Of a stretch of 64,000 nucleotides of DNA, positions 28,892 to 37,504 are shown piece after piece. This stretch comes from Streptomyces griseomycini. Lineage in GTDB: Bacteria > Actinomycetota > Actinomycetes > Streptomycetales > Streptomycetaceae. The notes under the pieces are model-generated. The model saw nothing but the letters and a program-made list of their open reading frames with translations, had not been told where the DNA came from and made no database searches. The DNA lies in assembly GCF_014203535.1 (NCBI RefSeq), contig NZ_JACHJI010000001.1, forward strand, positions 62,001-126,000, in the 5' to 3' direction. The translations under genes and the position numbers were made by a program. Every line of letters starts with the position of its first letter. Position 1 is the first letter of the stretch.

Positions 28892-29926
28892 ATGTCGCAG
28901 TCACTCGCCCCCGCCGTCGCCGCCGGCGGTGCCCCGCTCCCCCGCTCCCGCAGGCTGCTGCGCGCCGTCGCCGTCGGGGCCTGCCTGCCGTACCTCGCCC
29001 TCAAGACCGCCTGGGTGGCCGGCAGCCACGTCGGCGTCCCGGCGGGCAGCGTGCTGCTGGACCACCCCACCGAGACGGCCGTGGCGAACGTCCTCACGAT
29101 CCTGATGGACGGCGCCGTGATCGTGCTCGCGCTGCTGCTGACCCGGCCGTGGGGCCGCGGGGTGCCCGCGTGGCTGCTCGCGGCGCCGATGTGGGTCGCG
29201 ACCGGACTGCTGGCGCCGATCATGGCCGGCTACCCGCTCCAGCTGCTGGTGCGGGCGTTCGGGGGCCAGAGCCCCGCGGGCACGGCGACCGGCGCGGACG
29301 AACCCTTCCTGCACGCGTGGGTGTTCGCCGTCGTCTACACCGGGTTCATCGTCCAGGGCCTCGCGCTGGGCTCGCTGTTCGTGCTGTACGCCCGGGACCG
29401 CTGGGGCCGTCTGTGGCGCGGCCGGATGTGGGACCTGTCCGCCGGGACGACGGGGACGGCACAGCGGGTCGTCGCGGTGGCGGCCGCCGTGCTCGCGCTG
29501 TTCCCGCTGGCGCTCCGGGCCCTCTGGGCCTGCGGCGGCACGGCCGGGCTGAGCGCGGGCGTCGTCGCGGGCCGGGGCAGCGACTTCCACGTCCTGGAGT
29601 CCCTGTACGTCGTCTTCCTCCTGGCCGCGGTCGGCGGCGGCCTCCTGCTGGCCTTCCGGCGGACTCCGGCACTGCCGGTGCGGGTGCCGCTCGTCCTCGC
29701 CGGGGTCGGCTCCGGTGCCGTGGCCTGCTGGGGCGGCTGGATGGCGGCGGCCGCGCTGCTGTCCCCGGGAGATCCCGCCGACCGCCCGACGGGACTGATG
29801 CTCCTGGCCTACGCTGGCCAGATGATCGTCGGCCTCCTCGTCGCCACCGTCGGCGCCCGTTTCCTCGTGGCGCGGTCCGTCCTCGGGGCGCGGTCCGCCG
29901 GGGCAGTGAAGTCTCCGGTGACGTGA
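28892..29926 (+). CDS. Multi-pass membrane protein, unknown function
   Basis: 344 residues with about eight hydrophobic helices (for example LTILMDGAVIVLALLLT, VVAVAAAVLALFPLALRALW, SLYVVFLLAAVGGGLLLAF). No catalytic motif was recognised. ATG at 28892 follows a GAGGG. Its stop overlaps the GTG of the histidine kinase gene, so it forms a three-gene unit with a two-component system and may be a sensor accessory or the process being controlled. Confidence 0.8.
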   Translation: MSQSLAPAVAAGGAPLPRSRRLLRAVAVGACLPYLALKTAWVAGSHVGVPAGSVLLDHPTETAVANVLTILMDGAVIVLALLLTRPWGRGVPAWLLAAPMWVATGLLAPIMAGYPLQLLVRAFGGQSPAGTATGADEPFLHAWVFAVVYTGFIVQGLALGSLFVLYARDRWGRLWRGRMWDLSAGTTGTAQRVVAVAAAVLALFPLALRALWACGGTAGLSAGVVAGRGSDFHVLESLYVVFLLAAVGGGLLLAFRRTPALPVRVPLVLAGVGSGAVACWGGWMAAAALLSPGDPADRPTGLMLLAYAGQMIVGLLVATVGARFLVARSVLGARSAGAVKSPVT

Positions 29927-31203
29927 GGGCGTTCGCGCGGCTGCTGTTCGGCCGGCGGGCCCGCCTGCGCTGGATCCACCTGATCCTGGGCGGCGCGCTC
30001 GCCATGCCGTACGTCTTCGTCGGCGCGGTCGTCGTCGGGCCGGCGGCCGGCGGCACCGTCGTCTTCACGTCGATCGTCCTCCAGCTCGCCTCCTTCGGCG
30101 TCGGCCTGCCGCTCGCCGCCCTCACCTCCCTGTTCCCGCTGACCCGGCCGCTGGAGACCGCCGCCGTACGCTGGCTGTGCGGGGTGGACCCGGACCGGCT
30201 CGCCGAGGGGCCCGCCCGGGGCCGGGCGGCCAGGAGCCGGACGGCGGCCTGGTTCACGCTGCACCTGGGGATCGGCGGGATCGTCGCCGGGATGTCGCTG
30301 GCGCTGCCGCCGTTCGCCGCCGTGCTGATCGTGCTGCCGCTCGTCGCGGGGCTGCGGGACTCCCGGCTCGGGCTGCCCGAGGTGTTCGAACACCCCTGGG
30401 CACTGGCGCTCGCGCCGGTCGCGGGCGTGGCCTCGCTCCTCGCGCTGGCCGGCTGCGCGGCCGGGGCCGGTGCGCTGCTGGCCCGCTGGGCGCCCGCGCT
30501 GCTCGGTCCCACCCCCGAGGACCGGCTCGCCGCCGCCGAGGCGCGCGCCGCCGACCTCGCCGTGCGCAACCGGCTGGCGCGCGAGCTGCACGACTCCGTC
30601 GGGCACGCGCTGAGCGCGGTGACCCTGCAGGCGAGCGCGGCCCGCCGGGTCCTCGACAGCGATCCGGAGTTCGTCCGTGAGGCGCTCGCCGCGATCGAGG
30701 AGACCACCCGGCGCACGGTGGGCGAGCTGGACGCGGTGCTCGGTGTGCTGCGGGACGGCGACGCTCCCGGCACGGCCCCGGCGCCCACGCTCGCCGCCGA
30801 CCTCGACGGTCTGCTGCGCCGCACCCGGGCGAGCGGGCTGAGGGTGTCGGCCACCGTCGAGGCGGCGCCCGGGTCCCTGCCGCCGGTGCTGTCCCGCGAG
30901 GCCTACCGGATCGTGCAGGAAGGGCTGAGCAACGTCCTCAAGCACGCCGGCGAGGGGGTCGCCGTCGCCCTGCGCGTCGAGGTGCGGGACGGCCATCTGG
31001 AGATCACCGTCGCCAACCCCCTGGCCGTCGTTCCCGGCCCCCGCCCGGCGCCCCGCCCCGGCGGCGGCCACGGCCTGCGCGGCGTCGAGGACCGCGCCCG
31101 GCTGCTGGGCGGCACGGCCCGGGCCGGCCCGGTGGAGGGGACCTGGCGGCTGCACGTACGGCTGCCGGTGCGGACGGCGCCCCGACCGAAAGGACTCCCA
31201 TGA
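29923..31203 (+). CDS. NarL-type sensor histidine kinase
   Basis: 426-residue kinase. The N-terminal half has about five transmembrane helices without a large extracellular domain, suggesting a signal sensed within the membrane. The HisKA_3 dimerisation helix carries the phospho-acceptor H223 in LARELHDSVGHALSAVTLQ. The HATPase domain shows EAYRIVQEGLSNVLKHA and GHGLRGVEDRARLLGG. The GTG start overlaps the stop of the membrane-protein gene, and its stop overlaps the ATG of the response regulator. Confidence 0.92.
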   Translation: MRAFARLLFGRRARLRWIHLILGGALAMPYVFVGAVVVGPAAGGTVVFTSIVLQLASFGVGLPLAALTSLFPLTRPLETAAVRWLCGVDPDRLAEGPARGRAARSRTAAWFTLHLGIGGIVAGMSLALPPFAAVLIVLPLVAGLRDSRLGLPEVFEHPWALALAPVAGVASLLALAGCAAGAGALLARWAPALLGPTPEDRLAAAEARAADLAVRNRLARELHDSVGHALSAVTLQASAARRVLDSDPEFVREALAAIEETTRRTVGELDAVLGVLRDGDAPGTAPAPTLAADLDGLLRRTRASGLRVSATVEAAPGSLPPVLSREAYRIVQEGLSNVLKHAGEGVAVALRVEVRDGHLEITVANPLAVVPGPRPAPRPGGGHGLRGVEDRARLLGGTARAGPVEGTWRLHVRLPVRTAPRPKGLP

Positions 31204-31862
31204 CCCGCCCCTCCCCGATCCGTGTCGTCCTCGCCGACGACGAGCGCATGGTGCGCACCGCGCTGCGGGCGATCCTGGCCGCCGAGCCGGACCTGGAGGT
31301 GGTCGGTGAGGCGGCCACCGGTGCGGAGGCGGTGTCCGTCGTGCGGGAGTGCCGGCCCGACGTGGTGCTGATGGACGTCCGGATGCCCGAGATCGACGGC
31401 ATCCGCGCCACCGAGCAGATCCTCGCCGGGCTCGACGCGCCGCCCCGGATCGTCGTCGTCACCACCTTCGAGAACGACTCCTACGTGTACGACGCGCTGC
31501 GCGTCGGAGCCGCCGGGTTCCTGCTCAAGCGGGCGGACGCCGACGCGCTCGTGGGCGCGGTGCGGCTGGTGGCGCGCAGCGACACCCTGCTGTTCCCGGC
31601 GGCGGTCCGCACCCTCGCCGCCGAGCACGCGCGCGCGTGCCCCGCCCCGCCGCAGTGGGTGGCGCGGCTCACCGGGCGGGAGAGCGAGGTGCTGCGGCAC
31701 ATGGCGGCCGGACTGACCAACGCGGAGATCGCGCGGCGGATGGAGGTCGGACCCGCCACGGTGAAGACGCACGTGGCGTCGGTGCTGGCGAAGACCGGCG
31801 CCCGGGACCGCACCCAGGCCGTCATCGCGGCCTACGAGGCGGGTTTCCTGCGCGACCGGTGA
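31200..31862 (+). CDS. NarL/LuxR-family response regulator
   Basis: 220 residues. The receiver domain has the acidic pocket DDE (13-15), phospho-acceptor D59 in VVLMDVRMPEIDG and the conserved K in GFLLKRADADAL. The C-terminal LuxR HTH is LTGRESEVLRHMAAGLTNAE followed by IARRMEVGPATVKTHVASVL. Cognate partner of the kinase just upstream (ATGA overlap). The next gene, a penicillin-binding protein, is 89 bp downstream on the same strand. Confidence 0.94.
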   Translation: MTRPSPIRVVLADDERMVRTALRAILAAEPDLEVVGEAATGAEAVSVVRECRPDVVLMDVRMPEIDGIRATEQILAGLDAPPRIVVVTTFENDSYVYDALRVGAAGFLLKRADADALVGAVRLVARSDTLLFPAAVRTLAAEHARACPAPPQWVARLTGRESEVLRHMAAGLTNAEIARRMEVGPATVKTHVASVLAKTGARDRTQAVIAAYEAGFLRDR

Positions 31863-31912
31863 GCGGTCGCCCGGCCGGTTTCATGAACGTCCGATGAGAA
31901 ATCGGGCGGACG

Positions 31913-31940
31913 GGAACGATCCGGCCGCTCTCGTCCGTCT
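31913..31940 (+). promoter_or_regulatory. Candidate ECF-type promoter before the PBP gene
   Basis: GGAAC at 31913-31917 and CGTCT at 31936-31940, 18 bp apart, resemble promoters of cell-envelope ECF sigma factors. The start site would be only a few bases from the ATG at 31952. Tentative. Confidence 0.3.
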
Positions 31941-31951
31941 GTCCGGACGGA

Positions 31952-33409
31952 ATGAACAAGACGATCAGGCGCGCCTCGGTCTTCACGCTGCTCCTGGTGC
32001 TCGCCCTGCTGGTCAGGGCCACCTGGGTGCAGTTCTACGAGGGCCGGGCACTCGCGGACGACAAGGACAACCGGCGCAACGCGATTCTGACGTACGCGGA
32101 GCCGCTGGGGAACATCGTCGTGGCCGGTGAGTCGATCACCGGCTCGGCGCGGACGGAAGGAGGCGACCTCGCCTACAAGCGCACGTACGAGAACGGCCCG
32201 CTGTACGCGGCGGTGACGGGCTACGCCTCGCAGGCCTACGCGCCGACGCAGCTCGAGGGCATCTACGAGGACCTGCTCAACGGCACGGACCCCCGCCTGA
32301 GGACGGTGATGGACACCGTCACGAACCAGCGGGCCGAACCGGGCAGCGTGGTGACGACCATCGACCCCGAGGTGCAGAAGGCGGCGTACGAGGCGCTCGG
32401 CGACAAGAAGGGCGCGGCGGTCGCGATCGACCCGGGGACGGGCCGGATCCTCGCGGCCGTGTCGACCCCGTCCTACGATCCCACGTCGCTGACCGACGCC
32501 AACACCGCCGGCGAGGCCTGGGAGAGGCTCACCGAGGACCCGGACAAGCCGCTCGTCAACCGGGCGCTGCGCCAGCCGCTGCCGCCGGGTTCGACGTTCA
32601 AGCTGGTGGTCGCGGCGGCGGCGCTGGAGGACGGGCTGTACGCGTCGGTGGACGAGCCGACCGAGAGCCCCGACCCGTACACGCTGCCGGGCACGGTCAC
32701 GGACCTGACCAACGAGAACCCGGACGCGCCCTGTGAGAACGCCACGATCCGGGTGGGGCTCCAGTACTCCTGCAACAACGTCTTCGCGAAGCTGGCCCAC
32801 GACCTGGGCCAGGACAAGGTGCGGGCGATGGCCGAGAAGTTCGGCTTCAACGACGAGACGCAGGACGTGCCGGTGCGCGCCTACACCAGCGTGTACCCCT
32901 CGGACATGGTGCCGTCCCAGACCGCGCTGACCGGTATCGGCCAGTTCGACGTCACCGCGACGCCGCTGCAGGTGGCGATGGTGTCGGCGGCGATAGCCAA
33001 CGGCGGCGAGCTGGTGTCGCCGCACATGGTCGCGCAGATCACCGACAGCGGCGGCGACGTGCTGAAGGACTACGACGACGAGGCGGACACGAAGGAGGTC
33101 GTCAGCTCCTCGACCGCCGAGCAGCTGCGGTCGGCGATGCGGACGGTCGTCGAGGAGGGCACGGGCTCCAACGCGCAGATGCCCGGCGCGACCGTGGGCG
33201 GCAAGACGGGCACCGCCCAGCACGGCGAGAACAACAGCAAGGTCCCGTACGCCTGGTTCACCTCGTACGCCGAGTCCGACTCCTCCGGCCGGGAGGTCGC
33301 CGTGGCGGTCGTGGTGGAGCAGTCCGACGCGGCCCGCTCGGAGGTCAGCGGCAACGGTCTGGCGGCGCCGGTCGCCAGGGCGGCGATGGAAGCGGCACTC
33401 GAGGACTGA
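31952..33409 (+). CDS. Class B penicillin-binding protein (PbpA/FtsI-like)
   Basis: 485-residue transpeptidase anchored by one N-terminal helix (SVFTLLLVLALLVRATWVQF) with its catalytic domain outside the membrane. The three penicillin-binding motifs are present: STFK (S214, K217) in LPPGSTFKLVV, SCN (S273-N275) in YSCNNVFAKLAH and KTG (K418) in VGGKTGTAQHG. Before these lies a short dimerisation-type domain (ILTYAEPLGNIVVAGESITGS), as in PbpA proteins. It crosslinks peptidoglycan; this class is often dispensable in Streptomyces. A clear terminator follows. Confidence 0.93.
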   Translation: MNKTIRRASVFTLLLVLALLVRATWVQFYEGRALADDKDNRRNAILTYAEPLGNIVVAGESITGSARTEGGDLAYKRTYENGPLYAAVTGYASQAYAPTQLEGIYEDLLNGTDPRLRTVMDTVTNQRAEPGSVVTTIDPEVQKAAYEALGDKKGAAVAIDPGTGRILAAVSTPSYDPTSLTDANTAGEAWERLTEDPDKPLVNRALRQPLPPGSTFKLVVAAAALEDGLYASVDEPTESPDPYTLPGTVTDLTNENPDAPCENATIRVGLQYSCNNVFAKLAHDLGQDKVRAMAEKFGFNDETQDVPVRAYTSVYPSDMVPSQTALTGIGQFDVTATPLQVAMVSAAIANGGELVSPHMVAQITDSGGDVLKDYDDEADTKEVVSSSTAEQLRSAMRTVVEEGTGSNAQMPGATVGGKTGTAQHGENNSKVPYAWFTSYAESDSSGREVAVAVVVEQSDAARSEVSGNGLAAPVARAAMEAALED

Positions 33410-33437
33410 ACCTCCCGGCCGAGAGGCCGTCCGAACG

Positions 33438-33473
33438 GACGGGCCGCCCCTTTCCCCCCGGGGGCGGCCCGTC
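33438..33473 (+). terminator. Terminator after the PBP gene
   Basis: 13-bp perfect stem, GACGGGCCGCCCC / GGGGCGGCCCGTC, with a 10-base loop, 28 bp after the PBP stop and followed by GTCTTGT. Confidence 0.85.
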
Positions 33474-33671
33474 GTCTTGTCCCTCTCCCCGGCACCCCGG
33501 TGACGACGGGTCACACGCCGTTCGGCCCTCCGTACGAACTCGTGAACGATCACTGCTACGCTCCGGATCTCGTCCGGCCCACGCCGGATGTTCACATGTC
33601 GTCCGGAGGACACGCACAGCCACGCAGGCGCCCCTCGGGCGCCCGAAGCCGCTGCGAGGGGAGGGAGGCCC

Positions 33672-34277
33672 ATGGGCACCGTCGTCGACGACACCGCCTC
33701 CGTGGAGTTCCACGCCTTCTTCGAGCGCCACTACGCCGAACTGTCCCGGCTGGCCAACCTGTTGACCGGTGAGGCGGACACCGCCGACGATCTGGCGGCG
33801 GACGCGCTGCTGGCGCTGTGGCACCGCTGGGACCGGGTGCGGGCCGCGGACCATCCGGTGGCGTACGCCCGGGGCGTGGTGGCCAATCTGGCCCGCACCC
33901 GGATCCGCAGCGCGGTGCGCGAACGGCGCCGGATCGCGCTGTTCTGGTCGCAGCGCGAGGAACGGACCGAGAATCCCGACGTGGCGGGCGTGGTGGACGT
34001 GCAGGAGGCGCTGCGCCGGCTGCCGTTCCGCAAGCGGGCGTGCGTGGTGCTGCGGCACGCCTTCGACCTGTCGGAGAAGGACACCGCGCTGGCCCTGGGC
34101 GTCTCGGTGGGTACGGTGAAGAGCCAGACCTCGAAGGGGATGGCCGAGCTGCAGCGGCTGCTGGGCACGCGGGAGGTGCCGCAGCGGGTGCACGCGGCGG
34201 TGGGGACGGCCGCCCGCGGGGATGCGGCCGAGGGCATGCGGAAACGCTCCGGCAAGGTCGAGGGAAGGGACCGGTGA
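33672..34277 (+). CDS. SigE-family ECF-like RNA polymerase sigma factor
   Basis: 201-residue sigma-70 family protein. Region 2 is FHAFFERHYAELSRLANLLT and TADDLAADALLALWHRW; region 4 is ALRRLPFRKRACVVLRHAF and ALALGVSVGTVKSQTSKG. It belongs to the actinobacterial SigE-family group, which usually has a membrane-bound partner encoded next door. ATG at 33672 is preceded by GAGGGGAGGGAGG; the 28 upstream codons are non-coding-like. Its stop overlaps the start of the next gene, whose product is the likely partner. Confidence 0.9.
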   Translation: MGTVVDDTASVEFHAFFERHYAELSRLANLLTGEADTADDLAADALLALWHRWDRVRAADHPVAYARGVVANLARTRIRSAVRERRRIALFWSQREERTENPDVAGVVDVQEALRRLPFRKRACVVLRHAFDLSEKDTALALGVSVGTVKSQTSKGMAELQRLLGTREVPQRVHAAVGTAARGDAAEGMRKRSGKVEGRDR

Positions 34278-35161
34278 CGATGCGGCGGGACGTGCACGAG
34301 GAGCTGCGCGCCCGGCTGCAGGAGGCGGCCGGGGCGCACGAGCCCGACCGGGAACGCATGCTGGCCCGGATCGAGCGCGGCATGGCCGGCCCGGCCCGCC
34401 CGGACCACCGCGCCCGGCGTCCGCCGGTGTTCGGCTGGGTCCGGGTGGCGAGCGCGACGGCCGCGGTGGCCGGGGTGCTCGCGGTGGGCGGTTACGCCGT
34501 CGCCTCCGCGGTGAAGGGCGACGAGGCCCCGGAGCAGCGGCACGTGGCCGTCTCACCGACGCCCACGCCCACACCCACGCCCTCCCCGGAGGCGACGAGC
34601 AGGAAGCCCGCGCCCCCGGTGGAGCCCTCGCCGGACGCCTCGGACCGGCCCCGGGACACCGGCACCGCGCCCGCCGGGACGCCGAGTGCGTCCGGCACCA
34701 CCCGGCCGCCGGCCGGGGTGGAGGACGGGCCGTTGTGGTCGGACGGCTCGGTGGACCCGCACAGCAACGAGTTCTGGGCGCAGAGCAACGTCACCCTGAA
34801 GACCGCCGAGCGGCTGACCGCGCTCACCGTGGAGCTGCGGATCGCGCAGACCGGCGGGGTGTCCTCCACCGGCGCCTGGCGTTCGCTGCCCGAGGACGAC
34901 TTCGGCCTCACGGTGGAGGAGCGGGACGGCTTCCTCGTCTACACCTGGACGCTCCGGAAGGGCCGTACGGTCCCACCGGGCGAGTGGGTGTTCGCGGGGC
35001 AGTACGACCACGAACGCGGCGGCCGGGACGCCGCGGACGACCGCTACGCCGCGACGGCCGCCACCGGCTCGGAACGGCTCGGCGTGGGCGGCGACTTCGC
35101 ACGCCAGGGCGACGAGGACGCGGCGGACGGCGGGGATTCGGACGGCGACGAGGACGCGTAG
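34274..35161 (+). CDS. Single-pass membrane protein coupled to the sigma factor
   Basis: 295 residues (293 if the ATG at 34280 is used; GTG 34274 overlaps the sigma-factor stop). A charged cytoplasmic N-terminus of about 50 residues is followed by one helix (VASATAAVAGVLAVGGYAVA), then a Pro/Thr/Ser linker with TPTPTPTPSP, then an extracellular beta-rich domain (about 150-260) and an acidic tail. The topology suits a membrane regulator of the sigma factor, but there is no HXXXCXXC zinc anti-sigma motif. The extracellular domain looks like the sugar-binding or CBM-like domains of surface proteins, but I do not recognise it. Confidence 0.78.
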   Translation: MTMRRDVHEELRARLQEAAGAHEPDRERMLARIERGMAGPARPDHRARRPPVFGWVRVASATAAVAGVLAVGGYAVASAVKGDEAPEQRHVAVSPTPTPTPTPSPEATSRKPAPPVEPSPDASDRPRDTGTAPAGTPSASGTTRPPAGVEDGPLWSDGSVDPHSNEFWAQSNVTLKTAERLTALTVELRIAQTGGVSSTGAWRSLPEDDFGLTVEERDGFLVYTWTLRKGRTVPPGEWVFAGQYDHERGGRDAADDRYAATAATGSERLGVGGDFARQGDEDAADGGDSDGDEDA

Positions 35162-35245
35162 AGAAAAATTCCCGGGACGCGGCAACCCTTCCCGCGGCGG
35201 TGGCGACCAAGAGGCGCAAAGATCCTCCCCACGCAAGGAATGGGC

Positions 35246-36076
35246 ATGACTGCACGAGCCGAACAGCGCGTCTCCCACCGTCGCCGGACCGCGAGGAAGC
35301 GGGCGGTGATCGCCGGAGTCTCCGCGCTCGGCATCACGGGTGCGGCGATCGTCACCACGACGATGCTGTCCACCGCGGGCGCCGCCTCGGCCTGGCCCGC
35401 GGACACCGGCGGCAAGCCGGTGTCGAAGACCGTTCCGGTCTCCGGCGTCTACGACGGCGGCATGAAGAAGTTCTACGGCACCGGCGCCCTGGGCGGCGAC
35501 GGCCAGGACGAGGGCCAGGACCCGATCTTCGAACTGGCCGACGGCGCCACGCTGAAGAACGTGGTCATCGGCACCCCGGCCGCCGACGGCGTGCACTGCA
35601 AGGGCAGCTGCACGCTGCAGAACGTGTGGTGGCTGGACGTCGGCGAGGACGCCGCCAGCTTCAAGGGCAAGTCGTCGTCGGCCCAGTACAAGGTGATCGG
35701 CGGCGGCGCGAAGAAGGCCGACGACAAGGTGCTGCAGTTCAACGGCGCCGGCACGCTGACCGTGAGCGGCTTCCGGGTCGAGGACTTCGGCAAGCTGGTG
35801 CGCTCCTGCGGCAACTGCAAGACGCAGTACAAGCGCACGATCGTGCTGAAGGACATCGACGTGGTCGCGCCCGGCAAGTCGCTCGTCGGCATCAACACCA
35901 ACTACGGCGACACCGCCACGCTGTCGCAGATCCGCATCCAGGGCGACAGCAAGAAGAAGATCAAGACCTGCACCCGCTTCCAGGGCAACAACTCGGGCAA
36001 GGAGCCGAAGGACCTCGGTTCCGGCCCCGACGGGAAGTACTGCAGGTTCTCGGCCTCGGACATCACCTACAAGTGA
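35246..36076 (+). CDS. Secreted pectate lyase, PL3 family
   Basis: 276-residue secreted beta-helix enzyme that cleaves polygalacturonate by beta-elimination, needing calcium. It has a long basic signal peptide ending near GAASA-WPADTGG. Family blocks include FELADGATLKNVVIG, GVHCKGSCTLQNVWWLDVGE, DDKVLQFNGAGTLTVSGFRV and CNCKTQYKR-like GNCKTQYKRTIVLKDI. ATG at 35246 is preferred over 35240 because AAGGA (35235-35239) is 6 bases before it. It lies 84 bp after the sigma/membrane-protein pair on the same strand and may be its target. Two hairpins follow the stop. Confidence 0.92.
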   Translation: MTARAEQRVSHRRRTARKRAVIAGVSALGITGAAIVTTTMLSTAGAASAWPADTGGKPVSKTVPVSGVYDGGMKKFYGTGALGGDGQDEGQDPIFELADGATLKNVVIGTPAADGVHCKGSCTLQNVWWLDVGEDAASFKGKSSSAQYKVIGGGAKKADDKVLQFNGAGTLTVSGFRVEDFGKLVRSCGNCKTQYKRTIVLKDIDVVAPGKSLVGINTNYGDTATLSQIRIQGDSKKKIKTCTRFQGNNSGKEPKDLGSGPDGKYCRFSASDITYK

Positions 36077-36099
36077 TCCCGCCGAGCCCGTGACCGACT

Positions 36100-36131
36100 C
36101 CGGGCCGCCGTCTCGACGTCCGGCGGCCCGG
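36100..36131 (+). terminator. Hairpin after PL3 gene
   Basis: Perfect 11-bp stem CCGGGCCGCCG / CGGCGGCCCGG with a 10-base loop, 24 bp after the stop. Confidence 0.8.
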
Positions 36132-36203
36132 TCCCGGTGACGCCCGAACCCCCCTCGGGCGGCCGGGCCCCGGCCGGCCGGACCCCCATCCGGACGGCCG
36201 TCG

Positions 36204-36240
36204 GGACGCCCTCGCCGGCCCACACCCGGCGGGGGCGTCC
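36204..36240. terminator. Second hairpin in the convergent spacer
   Basis: 15-bp stem (36204-36218 with 36226-36240, one T/G wobble position), loop 7, followed by TTCC. Confidence 0.65.
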
Positions 36241-36382
36241 TTCCTGCCCCGGCACTGACGCGGGCCGAACGCGGGCAGGCACGTGCTGACCTCCGCGATC
36301 GGCGGGAGGGGCCCGCGCGACCCGTCCTCCGGCTGCCCGCGGCACGGCACCGTCGAACCGGTCGCCGGCACCGGAGCCGGTC

Positions 36383-36422
36383 CGGCCGGTGCGGCCGGTG
36401 CGGCCGGTGCGGCCGGTGCGGC
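36383..36422. repeat. 9-bp tandem repeat, four copies plus a partial one
   Basis: CGGCCGGTG is repeated head to tail four times, with a partial fifth copy, just before the end of the minus-strand hydrolase gene. Copy number may vary between strains. Confidence 0.85.
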
Positions 36423-36439
36423 GCCGGGCCGCGCCCGGC

Positions 36440-37504
36440 TCACAGGACGGCGTCGAGCCAGGCGTACACCTCGTCCTGCATCGCGGTGTCGAAGACGTGG
36501 CCGCGCTCCGGCCACGTCTTCAGCCGCAGCCGTTCCCCGGCGCGGCGCGAGCGCCAGACGGCGCGCATCTTCTCGTACGCCACCCGCACCCCGTCGGCGG
36601 GGAACAGGGCGTCCCGCCCGCCGTGGAAGAACAGCATCGGCCGGGGCGCGGCGATGCTCGCCACGTCGGGGAGGTCGAGGTGCCGGGAGAGCCCCGGGTG
36701 GAGCATGTGGAACGCCGACTGGCCGCGCAGCGTGTTGTTCCCGGGGACCATCATCTCCTTCAGCCCCGTCATCCAGCACACGCTCGCCGCGGCCGCGATG
36801 TGGTCGCTGAGGGCGGCGACCTGCCAGGCGCGGTAGCCGCCCATGGAGAACCCGACGGCGGCGACCCGGCGCCCGTCCACCCGGTCCAGGCCCGCCAGGA
36901 AGGCGGCGGCCCGCTGGTCCTCGCGGGCGTGGAGGCCGGCGAGCGAGGAGCCCAGGTGGTAGAGGGTGCTCGCCAGCGCCTGCTGCTGTTCGTAGGCGAG
37001 GGGGCCGCGGTCGCCCCAGCCGAGGGCGTCCAGGCACAGCACCACGTATCCGCGCCGGGCGAGTTCGTCCCCGACGAAGCGGCCGCCGAAGCACCGGTCG
37101 GCCCACTCCAGGGCGGAGGCGAGCCGGGTGTCGTCGTACCAGGGCCGGACGGCCTTCTCCTTGCCGATGTCGAACCGGGAGCCGTGGTCGTGCAGCAGCA
37201 GCACGGCCGGGAAGGGCCCGGTGCCCCGCGGGGTGAGCAGGGCACCGCGGACCCGTGCGTAGCGGGTGAGGGAGACGGTCACCAGCTCGCGGGTGAAACC
37301 GCCGGCCGCGGACCCGTGCGTGCGTTCCGGCGCGTACGGCACGCCGTCCTGGCGGGGGACGACGAGCAGCTCCTCGACCTTGGCCCGGGCCGCCCGCCGC
37401 CACGCCTCGAAGTCCCGGACCGGCGAGGCGCCCCAGGCGAGCGGGAAGGTGAGCTCGTCCTTGAGCGCCGGGTGGAAACCGGGCAGGTCACCGGCGGCGG
37501 GCAT
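36440..37504 (-). CDS. Alpha/beta hydrolase, possible pectin-acting esterase
   Basis: 354-residue cytoplasmic-looking alpha/beta hydrolase of the dienelactone hydrolase / acetyl xylan esterase-like (Abhydrolase_7-type) group. The nucleophile elbow is VGFSMGGYRAWQ (GXSXG). The Asp/His partners are likely in FFHGGRDALFPADG and PERGHVFDT. A catalytic-pocket LLLHDHGSRFDIGKEK follows strand 3. There is no signal peptide. Its start overlaps the pectinesterase 3' end by 17 bp, so they are one operon. It probably removes acetyl or methyl esters from imported oligogalacturonides; the substrate is inferred. Confidence 0.82.
   Translation of the reverse strand: MPAAGDLPGFHPALKDELTFPLAWGASPVRDFEAWRRAARAKVEELLVVPRQDGVPYAPERTHGSAAGGFTRELVTVSLTRYARVRGALLTPRGTGPFPAVLLLHDHGSRFDIGKEKAVRPWYDDTRLASALEWADRCFGGRFVGDELARRGYVVLCLDALGWGDRGPLAYEQQQALASTLYHLGSSLAGLHAREDQRAAAFLAGLDRVDGRRVAAVGFSMGGYRAWQVAALSDHIAAAASVCWMTGLKEMMVPGNNTLRGQSAFHMLHPGLSRHLDLPDVASIAAPRPMLFFHGGRDALFPADGVRVAYEKMRAVWRSRRAGERLRLKTWPERGHVFDTAMQDEVYAWLDAVL

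Larger units (their letters stand above)
36077..36439. other. Intergenic spacer between convergent pectin genes
   Basis: 363 bp without a coding frame I would support. It contains two strong hairpins (36100-36131 and 36204-36240) and a short tandem repeat (36383-36422), listed separately. The rest is C/G-rich spacer with no visible signal. Confidence 0.6.
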
